A DNA stretch of 64,000 nucleotides from Caballeronia glathei (lineage in GTDB: Bacteria > Pseudomonadota > Gammaproteobacteria > Burkholderiales > Burkholderiaceae). This document shows positions 41,968-50,773 of this stretch, in pieces; position 1 is the stretch's first letter, and each line of letters begins with the position of its first letter. The notes under the pieces are model-generated. The model saw only the letters and a list, made by a program, of their open reading frames with translations. It did not search any database and had not been told where the DNA came from. The stretch lies in assembly GCF_000698595.1 (NCBI RefSeq), contig NZ_JFHC01000041.1, positions 1 to 64,000 of the forward strand, in the 5' to 3' direction. The translations under genes and the position numbers were made by a program.

Positions 41968-44376
41968 TCACTGCGCGAGCACTTCGAGCCAGAGCGCTTC
42001 GGAGAAAAGTCCCGGCAGGTCCCCCCAGATCTGCACCGCGCCGAGCCGCGACGGGCTGTCGAAGACGTAGCCCGACAGGCTCGGCGCGCCACCCGTGAAG
42101 TAGAAGTCCCCGAGCGGTGCATTGGCGCGCCTGAAGAGCATCAGCGTCGGGCGATCGTCGCGGCGCACGAGCGCGGGGAGCGTGTCGGCGTAGGACGTGC
42201 CGGCGAGCGTCGCGACGCGTATCGCGGCACCGGCCGACTTGCCGCCCTGAATCGTCCACACGTCGATTCCCGCGCTCTCGCCGCGCGGCTGGAGCACGAC
42301 GAGATCGTCGATGCCGTCGCTGTGCAGGTCGCCCGCCGTCACCTTGACGAACGCGCGCTGAAACTGCGGATAGACAGCGGGCGGTCCGGCGATCGAGAAC
42401 GCGCTGCCGGTGTTCGCGAGCGGCACGACGGCGAGCGCGCCGTTCGCGCCGTCGATGGCAAAGAGCCCCGGGCGCGCCGAGCCCGCGGCCCGCGCCGCCA
42501 GAAAGCGCGCGCCCGCGCCAAGCGAGGGCGCCTGCAGCCACAGCGCGGGCGGGTTGCCGCCCGTGTCGCGCGCGCTCAGCACCCAGAGGTTCAGGCCGTG
42601 GCCGTCGCGCTTTTGCGCGAGCATCACGTCGGCGCGGCCGTCGCCGTCGAAGTCCGCGGCGACGTATTGCTGCGTGGCGGCGGGCGTCCACGCGGACGTC
42701 GTCTGATACCAGAGGCGCGGCGCCTCGAAGCGCGTGCCGCTGCTCTTCAGCAGCCAGAATGCGGTGCCGCCGTTGCGAGGCGCGATCACCATGAGATCGG
42801 CGAGGCCGTCGCCGTCGAAGTCGGCGACGAGAAAGCGCGCGCTGTCGAAGCACAGCGTGTCGGCCCGGCAGGTGGGCGAGGGCGCATGGGGATCGAAGGG
42901 GACGGCGTTGAGGTACCAGGGCGCGGCATTCTCGAAGCGCGACATTGCCGCGACCCACACGTTGAATCCCGGGCCGTCCTTGCGCCGCTGCACATAGACT
43001 GCGCTGTCGCGGCCCTCGCCCTTCACGTCGCCGTAAAGGGCGCCTTGCTGCCGCGCGTCGGTCCATTGCGATTCGGGCGATATCGCCCAGCGATACTCTG
43101 CGGTGAGCCGCGAGCAGCCTGCAATCGATACCGCGCCGTCCTTCGCGCCGAGGCAGTGGCCAAGCGGCGTGTAGACGAGGCCGAAGTCCCACGGCGTCCA
43201 GCGTTGCGCCGCATCCGCGCCGCGGCATGCTTCCTCGACGAGACCGCCGTCCCGTTCGGCGACGCACAGCCGCGTTGCCGCGTCGACGAGCTGCGCGGCG
43301 TTCTTGTCGCCGGGCGTCGCGTCGAGCGGCTGCCAGATCCAGTCCTGCGCGGCGGAGCCGGAACACGCCGCCAGGCGCGGGCTCCTGCCCGCGCTGCCGC
43401 CCGAGGCGAGACACTGGCTCGAATGTTCGTTGACGAGCCTGGTCGCGCGCGGCCGGAAGGCGGGGCCGGCATCGCTCGCGCGCGCGGTCTGTGCGTAGCG
43501 CCGCGCGATCCAGTTGCCGTCCCACTGATACTCGCCGAAGACGTGGCCGGCGTCGCCGCCGTCGATCGCGAAATAGCTGCCGACGGCGTCGCGTTTTCTG
43601 AGCGTCTCGGCGGCGCTCAGGTTCTTCGGCAGGCTGGCGGCCGGGTAGGTGAGGTGATAGGCGATGGGCAGATCCCTGCCGAGGCTTTGCGCCACGACGC
43701 GCGTGATGCGCGCCGCATAGATGTGGTCCGGATGCTCGATGAACGGCACGGTGTCGGGATTGAGCGTGTAGATCTCGGTGGCCGGCGTGAGGATCGCGCG
43801 CAGCGTGGCGGCGAGCGACGCGCGGTCGTAGCGCGTGGCGCCCGTGCCGTCGGCGTTCATCGGATAGGTGGCGAGCGTCTCGCCACGGTCCCACAGCAGG
43901 CCGAGCGGGACTTTTCCGCCGCGTACCGCGCCGCCGGGAAGCCGCAGTTCCAGCAGCCTGACGCGCGGCTGATGCTTCAGCACCAGTGCGTGGACAGGCT
44001 TGCCGGCGAACGTGACCGTCGATTCCGTCCACTCGTTGGCGACGCCCGCGATGCGCGAATAGGCGAGCCGGGTGCCCGTTTCACGCAGCAGCACGTAGTC
44101 GAATTTCGCCCCGTTCGCGCCGCCGATCAGATGCACGGTCGTGATGCACCACCCCGCGTCGAGCTTTTCGCTGATGCCGGGGTCGACGAACAGGAGGTCG
44201 TCGTCGAGATGGGCGACGACCGTCACGAGCGTGCCCGCGCGGCAGTTGGCGGCGGTGTCGGCAGCGGTACCGGCGGCGTACGCGGGGTGCGGTGCGAGTG
44301 CGAGCGCGAACGAAAGTGCGACGGTCAGCGGGACCGTCAGGCGGGCCGCGATCGACCTCCACTTGCCAGTGCGCAT
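41968..44376 (-). CDS. Exported PIG-L deacetylase with ricin-type lectin and FG-GAP repeats
   Basis: An 802-residue exported protein. A signal peptide spans residues 1-35 (VPLTVALSFALALAPHPAYA). Residues 48-300 are a PIG-L/LmbE-like metal-dependent deacetylase domain: zinc motif AHLDDD (His56, Asp58, Asp59; a variant of AHPDDE) and EHPDHIYAARI. Residues about 330-450 look like a beta-trefoil lectin (LVNEHSSQCLASGG, AAQDWIWQP). The C-terminal 330 residues hold FG-GAP/VCBS repeats with calcium-type loops ADFDGDGLADLMV and ADFDGDGRADVML. GGGAGGAA precedes the ATG. The architecture suggests N-deacetylation of an external amino sugar polymer (inference). Confidence 0.85.
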   Translation of the reverse strand: MRTGKWRSIAARLTVPLTVALSFALALAPHPAYAAGTAADTAANCRAGTLVTVVAHLDDDLLFVDPGISEKLDAGWCITTVHLIGGANGAKFDYVLLRETGTRLAYSRIAGVANEWTESTVTFAGKPVHALVLKHQPRVRLLELRLPGGAVRGGKVPLGLLWDRGETLATYPMNADGTGATRYDRASLAATLRAILTPATEIYTLNPDTVPFIEHPDHIYAARITRVVAQSLGRDLPIAYHLTYPAASLPKNLSAAETLRKRDAVGSYFAIDGGDAGHVFGEYQWDGNWIARRYAQTARASDAGPAFRPRATRLVNEHSSQCLASGGSAGRSPRLAACSGSAAQDWIWQPLDATPGDKNAAQLVDAATRLCVAERDGGLVEEACRGADAAQRWTPWDFGLVYTPLGHCLGAKDGAVSIAGCSRLTAEYRWAISPESQWTDARQQGALYGDVKGEGRDSAVYVQRRKDGPGFNVWVAAMSRFENAAPWYLNAVPFDPHAPSPTCRADTLCFDSARFLVADFDGDGLADLMVIAPRNGGTAFWLLKSSGTRFEAPRLWYQTTSAWTPAATQQYVAADFDGDGRADVMLAQKRDGHGLNLWVLSARDTGGNPPALWLQAPSLGAGARFLAARAAGSARPGLFAIDGANGALAVVPLANTGSAFSIAGPPAVYPQFQRAFVKVTAGDLHSDGIDDLVVLQPRGESAGIDVWTIQGGKSAGAAIRVATLAGTSYADTLPALVRRDDRPTLMLFRRANAPLGDFYFTGGAPSLSGYVFDSPSRLGAVQIWGDLPGLFSEALWLEVLAQ

Positions 44377-44537
44377 GGTTCCTCCCGGCGACGCTCGTTC
44401 AGGCGGGAAAAACGGCAAGCATGCCGCGCGGCGGCGCGTCGGTCGGTGGCCGGGCGAACATGTATGAAGTTTCTCCGGAGCGCGCGCGGCTGTCGATCGG
44501 GAAAGGCGGCAAGAGGGAAATAAAAGGGGCAATAAAA

Positions 44538-44567
44538 AACCCCGCGCAGCAATGGCTGCGCGGGGTT
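44538..44567 (-). terminator. Terminator of ssrA
   Basis: The stem AACCCCGCGCAGC (44538-44550), loop AATG, and its complement (44555-44567) give GGGGTTTTTTATT on the minus strand. It lies 36 bp beyond the mature tmRNA 3' end. Confidence 0.92.
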
Positions 44568-44602
44568 CAGCTGAAGCGGCACTGCCGCTGTCAGTCGTGT
44601 TT

Positions 44603-44972
44603 TGGTGGAGGCGGCGGGAATCGAACCCGCGTCCAGTAGCGCTCTACGACCAGTTCTACATACTTAGTTCTGTCTTTTGATTTAGCCGCAACGACGCGGA
44701 CGAACACGCTTCGTTACAGCGATTCACTAAATTTTCGACCCTGGCGTCGTGACGCCACCAGGACTTAACTGACGTATATGACCTCTGTCGGTATTGCTAC
44801 CGGTCTTGCGACACTAGCCCGTCAGTGAACTAGGCAGAGGACGGCGGCCCTTAGGCTGCCAGTGCGAACGTATCGTCGTTTGCAGTTACGTTTTTCCCAT
44901 TGATTAACGAGGTGACGGGTCCTCGGTATGCCCTGGCCGCTTCGCAACCCCTGTCGAAACCAGGTCGCCCCC
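44603..44972 (-). ncRNA. ssrA: Transfer-messenger RNA (tmRNA)
   Basis: A one-piece tmRNA of about 370 nt. On the minus strand the 5' end is GGGGGCGACCTGGTTTCGAC (from 44972) and the 3' end is the tRNA-like T-arm GGTTCGATTCCCGCC followed by GCCTCCACCA (ending 44603). The tag frame at 44883-44851 reads ANDDTFALAA and then TAA, the known Burkholderia-type proteolysis tag. With SmpB it rescues ribosomes stalled on truncated messages. A terminator follows; gph lies 76 bp upstream on the same strand. Confidence 0.98.
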
Positions 44973-45048
44973 AAGCGAACGTAAATTATCCCACAGAAGC
45001 CGATGTGAAGCGAACCGGCTTCTGTTTCAAGCCCGCATTGCCGAAAAT

Positions 45049-45804
45049 TCAGGCGATGTCGCGCAGCAGGTGCATCAGTTCCACCGGCGAATCCACGACA
45101 TGATTGGCATGCCAGCGCCGCGGCGGGATGTCGTCGCCGCAGTAGCCGTAGGCCGCCGCGACCGTGATCATGCCGGCCGCGAACCCCGCCTGCACGTCGC
45201 GCAGGTCATCGCCCACGTAGACGATGCGCTCCGGTGCCACGTCGAGCAGGTCGGCCGCGTGCAGGAGCGGCGCGGGATGCGGCTTCGAATGCGGCGTGGT
45301 GTCCCCGCAGACCAGGCAGCCGGCACGCGCGTCGAGCCCGAGCAGCGCGACGAGCGGCTCGGCGAGGCGCGTCACCTTGTTCGTGACGATGCCCCAGCGC
45401 ACGCCGCGGGCGTCGAGCTGGTCGAGCAGTGCGTCGATGCCGGGAAAGAGCGTCGTCTCGATGCACAGATCCGCTTCGTAGTTGGCGAGAAATTCCTCGC
45501 GCATCGACGCAAAGTCGTGATGCTCCGGTCCGATTTCGAACGCGCCGCCAAGCAAACCGCGCGCGCCCGCGGACGCGAATGGCCGCAGGCGTTCGAGCGG
45601 CCGCATCTCGAGACCGCGGTCGTGACGCATCTTGTTGACGGCGGCGACGAGGTCCGGTGCCGTATCCGCGATGGTGCCGTCGAGGTCGAACAGAACCGCC
45701 TGACACAGTCCGAGCGAGTTGCGGTCGGCTTCGCGCTGGGGCAGCGGGGTCGGGTCGTCGTTCATCAATACCGGCTTGTCTTCGCCTGAATAGTCGTGGT
45801 TCAT
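45049..45804 (-). CDS. gph: Phosphoglycolate phosphatase (HAD family)
   Basis: A 251-residue HAD phosphatase removing phosphate from 2-phosphoglycolate. Motif I is VLFDLDGTIADTAPDLV, motif II GIVTNK, motif III KPHPAPLLHAA and motif IV VYVGDDLRDVQAG. About 30 extra residues precede motif I, so MNDDPTPLPQ (13 residues in) is an alternative start. It begins 4 bp after the ubiG stop, and the ubiG-gph pair is conserved in beta-proteobacteria. Confidence 0.9.
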   Translation of the reverse strand: MNHDYSGEDKPVLMNDDPTPLPQREADRNSLGLCQAVLFDLDGTIADTAPDLVAAVNKMRHDRGLEMRPLERLRPFASAGARGLLGGAFEIGPEHHDFASMREEFLANYEADLCIETTLFPGIDALLDQLDARGVRWGIVTNKVTRLAEPLVALLGLDARAGCLVCGDTTPHSKPHPAPLLHAADLLDVAPERIVYVGDDLRDVQAGFAAGMITVAAAYGYCGDDIPPRRWHANHVVDSPVELMHLLRDIA

Positions 45805-45808
45805 GGGG

Positions 45809-46507
45809 TCACGCTTCGCGGCGGCAGGCCATCAGGTAATTGATGCTCGTATCGTTCGAGAGCGCGAAATGCTTGCTGAGCGGGCGATAGGTGATGCCCT
45901 TGATGTCGACCGCGAGCAGGTCGGCGGCGCGCGCGAAACCGGCCAGTTCCGACGGCTTGATGAAGCGCGCGTAGTCGTGCGTGCCGCGCGGCAGCATCCG
46001 GGCGATATATTCGGCGCCGATCACCGCGAAAAGATACGCCTTGGGGTTGCGGTTGAGCGTCGAAAAGAAGACCCAGCCGCCCGGCTTCACGAGCGACGCG
46101 CACGCCGCGACGATGCCCGCCGGATTCGGCACGTGCTCGAGCATCTCCATGCACGTCACGACGTCGTAGGTGCCCGACTCGCGCGCCGCGAGCGCTTCTG
46201 CGGCGATTTCCTCGTACTCGACTTCGATCCCGCTTTCGAGGCTGTGCAGGTCCGCCACGCCGAGCGCGCTTGTCGCGAGATCGATGCCTTTGACCTTCGC
46301 GCCGCGCGCGGCCATCGATTCGGACAGGATCCCGCCGCCGCAGCCGATGTCGAGGACGCGCTTGCCCATCAGGTGCGCGTGAGCGTCGATCCAGTCGAGC
46401 CGCACGGGGTTCAGTTCGTGCAGCGGCTTGAACTCGGCGTTCGGGTCCCACCAGCGATGCGCGAGCTCGCTGAATTTCTGCAGTTCGTGGGGATCGACGT
46501 TCGTCAT
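45809..46507 (-). CDS. ubiG: Ubiquinone biosynthesis O-methyltransferase
   Basis: A 232-residue class I SAM-dependent methyltransferase that performs both O-methylations in ubiquinone synthesis. It has the N-terminal ELQKFSELAHRWWDPNAEFKPLHELNP (in part), motif I VLDIGCGGGILSE, CMEMLEHVPNP and FFSTLNRNPKAYLFAVIGAEY. The length matches E. coli UbiG. It is transcribed with gph, downstream of the ompA terminator. Confidence 0.96.
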   Translation of the reverse strand: MTNVDPHELQKFSELAHRWWDPNAEFKPLHELNPVRLDWIDAHAHLMGKRVLDIGCGGGILSESMAARGAKVKGIDLATSALGVADLHSLESGIEVEYEEIAAEALAARESGTYDVVTCMEMLEHVPNPAGIVAACASLVKPGGWVFFSTLNRNPKAYLFAVIGAEYIARMLPRGTHDYARFIKPSELAGFARAADLLAVDIKGITYRPLSKHFALSNDTSINYLMACRREA

Positions 46508-46620
46508 GATGAAAAGGACCTTCCTGAAGTCGTGAATCGATTAGCCCCGAGTATATAGGCGGCGCAAGGGGCGGGCAAAAGCGGGCGCGCCGCGCGGCGG
46601 CGCGAATCGGACGCGCATAA

Positions 46621-46647
46621 AAAAACCCCCGCCGAGGCGGGGGTTTG
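46621..46647 (-). terminator. Terminator of ompA
   Basis: The stem AAACCCCCGCC (46623-46633) and GGCGGGGGTTT (46636-46646) is followed on the minus strand by a run of seven T. It lies 21 bp after the ompA stop. Confidence 0.92.
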
Positions 46648-46667
46648 ATCCTGCGGCGATCCGACGC

Positions 46668-47324
46668 TTACTGCTGCGGCTGACGCGAGGTACCGACAAC
46701 TTCGACTTCCACGCGACGATCCGGTGCGAGGCAGGCGATGAGTTGCTTGCGGTTCTTCTGGTTGCAACCGGTCGTGACCGGGTTGCGCTTGCCCTTGCCT
46801 TCCGTATAGATACGGTTGGATTCGATGCCCTTGCTGACCAGGTATGCCTTGACAGCTTGTGCACGACGCAGCGACAGGCGATCGTTGTACTTGTCCGAAC
46901 CAATGCGGTCGGTGTAGCCGGTAGCGACCACGACTTCCAGGTTCAGGCTGCCGATCTTCGATGCAAGATCGTCCAACTTTTCTTTACCAGCCGGCTTCAG
47001 GACTGCCTTGTCGAAGTCGAACAGAGCGTCAGCTTGGTAGGTAACCTTTTGGCTCACGATTGCCGGCGGCGGAGCGACAGGAGCCGGCGGTTGAGGAGCC
47101 TGGGCGACCAGCGCGCCATCGCACTTTGCGTTGGCCGTGGCCGGCGTCCAGAACGCATCGCGCCAGCAAAGCTCGTTCGTGCCGTTCATCCACACGTATT
47201 CGCCCGTGCCGTTCACCCAGTTGTCGTTCACGGCTTGTCGCGATGCCGGCACCGACTGTGCCGAAGCCGATGCAGCCATAACTGCGGTAGCTGCAATGAA
47301 CGCGAGCTTTGAAAGTTTATTCAT
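46668..47324 (-). CDS. OmpA-family outer-membrane protein
   Basis: A 218-residue exported protein. A signal peptide covers residues 1-22 (LAFIAATAVMAASASA then QS). A short domain follows (NDNWVNGTGEYVWMNGTNELCWRDAFWTPATA in parts) with two cysteines, then a Pro-rich linker APQPPAPVAPPPA. Residues 95-212 are an OmpA_C peptidoglycan-binding domain (LFDFDKAVLKPAGKEKLDD, TGYTDRIGSDKYNDRLSLRRAQAVKAYL in parts) with the Asp and Arg that grip diaminopimelate. There is no N-terminal eight-strand barrel. GAGAGGAG precedes the ATG. The gene is monocistronic with strong terminator and a structured promoter region. Confidence 0.93.
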   Translation of the reverse strand: MNKLSKLAFIAATAVMAASASAQSVPASRQAVNDNWVNGTGEYVWMNGTNELCWRDAFWTPATANAKCDGALVAQAPQPPAPVAPPPAIVSQKVTYQADALFDFDKAVLKPAGKEKLDDLASKIGSLNLEVVVATGYTDRIGSDKYNDRLSLRRAQAVKAYLVSKGIESNRIYTEGKGKRNPVTTGCNQKNRKQLIACLAPDRRVEVEVVGTSRQPQQ

Positions 47325-47954
47325 ATTTCTCCTCTCGAAATTGAGATTACCGCAGGTTTACTGCGAGCCTGTTGACGAAGACAAGTCATACATTGCTCGA
47401 AGTATAACATTACCGCGGAACATAACGCGCTGTGTAGACTTCGAGCAGTGTCTAACTTTGTGCGTTGGCATTTTGCCATATCGTTCCCTTGCAACGATAA
47501 AAATATCCCCGGCCCCTGCGCGGCCGCAACCTTATGTGGTGCATGCGCAACAAGAAAGGGACAGGAAGCGAACAGGGCTCGGCAGCGGGCGAAGCATGCG
47601 CATATAGCGTGCCACGACCGCGCCTTTTAATGCATTTTCGCCCGCCGATTTTCGTAGGGACTTAACGAGCGAGGCGGCATGATAGCCCGTTCAGATGACG
47701 AATTCACGCGCGGTCTTGCAGCATTTTGTAAGTTCCCCTCGAAAGGAATTACCGGTTTTGACGCACGCAACTGCGCTGATTCGATGCGCTCTCTATGTAT
47801 ACGCAGCCCGTCCGGGGCCAGATGCCGCGCATGTTAGAATCGCGTGATGCGCTGCGTTCGCAGCGTCGTTGCGAAACGACAGTGAAAAACGGTCGCAAAG
47901 CCGTCAGAACGGCCTCGCCGCCGCGCCGTCGCCGCACAGTTCAAGACACGGATA
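47325..47954. other. Divergent ompA-gyrA intergenic region
   Basis: This 630-bp noncoding region carries the promoters of ompA (minus) and gyrA (plus). Besides the 34-bp spaced dyad it holds a TATCGTT/AACGATA dyad (47479-47485, 47493-47499). Candidate gyrA promoter parts (TTGACG at 47758, TAGAAT at 47835) do not form a good pair. Short frames in it have no recognisable product. Confidence 0.5.
47391..47450. promoter_or_regulatory. Widely spaced inverted repeat at the ompA promoter
   Basis: TGCTCGAAGT (47394-47403) and ACTTCGAGCA (47438-47447) are perfect 10-bp arms 34 bp apart, extending imperfectly to 13 bp. The left arm overlaps a minus-strand TATACT (47406-47401) that may be the ompA -10 box, and the right arm lies about 45-55 bp upstream. 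It may be a pair of regulator sites. Confidence 0.5.
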
Positions 47955-50600
47955 ATGGATCAATTCGCCAAAGAGACTCTGCCAATCTCCCTCGAGGAGG
48001 AAATGCGCCGTTCGTATCTCGATTACGCGATGAGCGTGATCGTGGGCCGGGCGCTCCCCGATGTCCGCGATGGCCTGAAGCCGGTGCACCGGCGCGCGCT
48101 GTATTCGATGCACGAGCTGAACAACGACTGGAATCGCGCCTACAAGAAGTCGGCGCGTATCGTCGGCGACGTGATCGGTAAATACCACCCGCACGGCGAC
48201 GCCTCTGTATACGAAACCATCGTGCGCATGGCCCAGCCGTTCTCGCTGCGCTACATGCTGGTGGACGGGCAGGGCAATTTCGGTTCGGTCGACGGCGACA
48301 ACGCCGCCGCGATGCGATACACCGAAATCCGCATGGCGAAGATCGGCCACGAGCTGCTCGCCGACATCGACAAGGAAACGGTCGACTTCGGCCCGAACTA
48401 CGACGGCAGCGAAAGCGAGCCGCTCGTTCTCCCCGCCCGAATCCCCAATCTCCTGATCAATGGCTCGGCCGGCATCGCGGTCGGCATGGCGACCAACATT
48501 CCGCCGCACAACCTGCGCGAAATCGTCGACGCGTGCATGCACCTGCTGAACAACCCGGAGTCGAGCGTCGACGAACTCATCGAAATCGTGCCCGCGCCCG
48601 ATTTCCCGACGGCCGGCATCATCTACGGCGTCGCCGGCGTGCGCGACGGCTATCGCACGGGGCGCGGCCGCGTCGTGATGCGCGCGACCACGCACTTCGA
48701 GGAGATCGACCGCGGCCAGCGCATGGCGATCATCGTCGACGAGATTCCGTATCAGGTGAACAAGCGCACGCTGCTTGAGCGCATCGCCGAGCTCGTCAAC
48801 GAAAAGAAGATCGAGGGCATCTCCGACATTCGCGACGAATCCGACAAGAGCGGCATGCGCGTCGTGATCGAGCTGAAGCGCGGCGAAGTGCCCGAAGTCA
48901 TTCTGAACAATCTATACAAACAGACGCAGCTTCAGGACACCTTCGGCATGAACATGGTCGCGCTCGTCGACGGCCAGCCCAAGTTGTTGAATCTGAAGGA
49001 AATGCTGGAGTGTTTCCTGTCGCATCGGCGGGAAGTGCTCACGCGGCGCACTGTATACGAACTGCGCAAGGCGCGTGACCGCGGCCACATCCTGGAAGGT
49101 CTGGCCGTCGCGCTCGCCAATATCGACGACTTCATCGCGATCATCAAGGCCGCTCCCACGCCGCCGATCGCGAAGCAGGAGCTGATGAACCGCTCGTGGG
49201 ATTCGTCGCTCGTGCGCGAAATGCTCACGCGCACGGAGAGGGAAGCGGCGGGCGGGCGCATCGCGTACCGGCCCGAAGGGCTCAACCCGGCGTACGGGCT
49301 GCAGGAAGACGGTCTATATAGGTTGTCCGATATCCAGGCGCAGGAAATCCTGCAAATGCGCCTGCAACGCCTGACGGGGCTCGAACAGGACAAGATCGTC
49401 GGCGAATACCGCGAGGTGATGGCGCAGATCGCCGACCTGCTCGACATTCTCGCGCGCCCGGAACGGATTCGTCAGATCATTGTCGACGAGCTGGGCCAGA
49501 TCCGCAGCGAATTCGGCGACGACCGTCGTTCGCGCATCGAACTGAACGCCACCGAGCTGAACACCGAAGACCTCATCACGCCGCAGGAAATGGTCGTGAC
49601 GATGTCGCACACCGGCTACGTGAAGTCGCAGCCGCTGTCCGAGTACCGCGCGCAAAAGCGCGGCGGGCGCGGCAAGCAGGCCACGCAGATGAAGGAAGAC
49701 GACTGGATCGACACGCTCTTCATCGCGAACACGCACGATCACATGCTGTGCTTCTCGAACCGCGGCCGCGTCTACTGGGTCAAGGTGTACGAGGTGCCGC
49801 AGGGCTCGCGCAACTCGCGCGGCCGGCCGATCGTCAACATGTTCCCGCTGCAGGAAGGCGAGAAGATCAACGTCGTGCTGCCGATCAAGGAATTCTCGGC
49901 CGACAAGTACGTGTTCATGGCAACGTCGCTCGGCACCGTCAAGAAGACGCCGCTCGAAGCCTTCAGCCGGCCGTTGCGCAAGGGCATCATCGCAGTCGGC
50001 CTGGACGAGGGCGACTACCTGATCGGCGCGGCGATCACCGACGGCGAACACGACGTCATGCTCTTCTCCGACTCCGGCAAGGCCGTGCGTTTCGACGAGA
50101 ACGACGTCCGCGCGATGGGCCGCGAGGCGCGCGGCGTGCGCGGCATGCAACTCGAAGACGGCCAGCAGGTCATTGCGCTGCTCGTCGCGGGCGGAGAGAA
50201 CCAGTCTGTGCTCACCGCCACGGAGAACGGCTACGGCAAGCGCACGCCGATCAACGAGTACACGCGGCACGGGCGCGGCACGAAGGGCATGATCGCGATC
50301 CAGACTTCCGAGCGCAACGGCCGAGTGGTCGCCGCGACGCTCGTCGAGCCGGAAAGCGAGATCATGCTGATCACCAATTCCGGCGTCCTGATTCGCACCC
50401 GTGTTTCCGAGATACGCGAGATGGGGCGTGCAACCCAAGGTGTTACACTCATCAGTCTTGACGAGGGAACGAAGCTCTCGGGACTGCAGCATATCGCCGA
50501 GGCGGAAGCCGAGGCCGACCTCGACGCTGACGAAGGCGAAAGCCTCCCGGGCGACGAGAACGGTGGCGCGAAGGACGACGGCAACGTTGGTGAAACGTAA
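47955..50600 (+). CDS. gyrA: DNA gyrase subunit A
   Basis: An 881-residue breakage-reunion subunit of gyrase, which introduces negative supercoils with GyrB. The winged-helix and tower domain contains the active-site Tyr122 in NAAAMRYTE; the C-terminal beta-pinwheel has the GyrA box region QKRGGRGKQ. An acidic tail (EADLDADEGESLPG) ends the protein. The quinolone-binding region reads GDASVYETIVR at 81-91, so residues 83, 84 and 87 are Ala, Ser and Glu rather than the usual Ser/Thr, Ala and Asp. The start matches other GyrA N-termini; the ribosome site is weak. Confidence 0.97.
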   Translation: MDQFAKETLPISLEEEMRRSYLDYAMSVIVGRALPDVRDGLKPVHRRALYSMHELNNDWNRAYKKSARIVGDVIGKYHPHGDASVYETIVRMAQPFSLRYMLVDGQGNFGSVDGDNAAAMRYTEIRMAKIGHELLADIDKETVDFGPNYDGSESEPLVLPARIPNLLINGSAGIAVGMATNIPPHNLREIVDACMHLLNNPESSVDELIEIVPAPDFPTAGIIYGVAGVRDGYRTGRGRVVMRATTHFEEIDRGQRMAIIVDEIPYQVNKRTLLERIAELVNEKKIEGISDIRDESDKSGMRVVIELKRGEVPEVILNNLYKQTQLQDTFGMNMVALVDGQPKLLNLKEMLECFLSHRREVLTRRTVYELRKARDRGHILEGLAVALANIDDFIAIIKAAPTPPIAKQELMNRSWDSSLVREMLTRTEREAAGGRIAYRPEGLNPAYGLQEDGLYRLSDIQAQEILQMRLQRLTGLEQDKIVGEYREVMAQIADLLDILARPERIRQIIVDELGQIRSEFGDDRRSRIELNATELNTEDLITPQEMVVTMSHTGYVKSQPLSEYRAQKRGGRGKQATQMKEDDWIDTLFIANTHDHMLCFSNRGRVYWVKVYEVPQGSRNSRGRPIVNMFPLQEGEKINVVLPIKEFSADKYVFMATSLGTVKKTPLEAFSRPLRKGIIAVGLDEGDYLIGAAITDGEHDVMLFSDSGKAVRFDENDVRAMGREARGVRGMQLEDGQQVIALLVAGGENQSVLTATENGYGKRTPINEYTRHGRGTKGMIAIQTSERNGRVVAATLVEPESEIMLITNSGVLIRTRVSEIREMGRATQGVTLISLDEGTKLSGLQHIAEAEAEADLDADEGESLPGDENGGAKDDGNVGET

Positions 50601-50676
50601 GCCGCGTGTGTCGCGTGTCACTCGTGTTCTGCTTTTGAAAGCCTGAATGGATTAAGCTGCGCGACCTGGGCTTTGC

Positions 50677-50718
50677 GGCCCGGGCTTCGCTCGATGAACG
50701 ACGACCGAAGCCCGGGCC
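50677..50718 (+). terminator. Hairpin after gyrA
   Basis: The perfect 13-bp arms GGCCCGGGCTTCG (50677-50689) and CGAAGCCCGGGCC (50706-50718) have a 16-nt loop and no T-run. It is probably a termination or processing hairpin between gyrA and the DUF2059 gene. Confidence 0.6.
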
Positions 50719-50773
50719 ACGCTCCACGGCGCTTCGCGTGGCTAAAAATGGATACTTTTTAAAGGGAGTAATG

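Noticed and set aside
47131..47630. Open frames in the ompA-gyrA gap
   Set aside because: They start inside ompA or lack ribosome sites, and cross dyads and promoter DNA without recognisable products.
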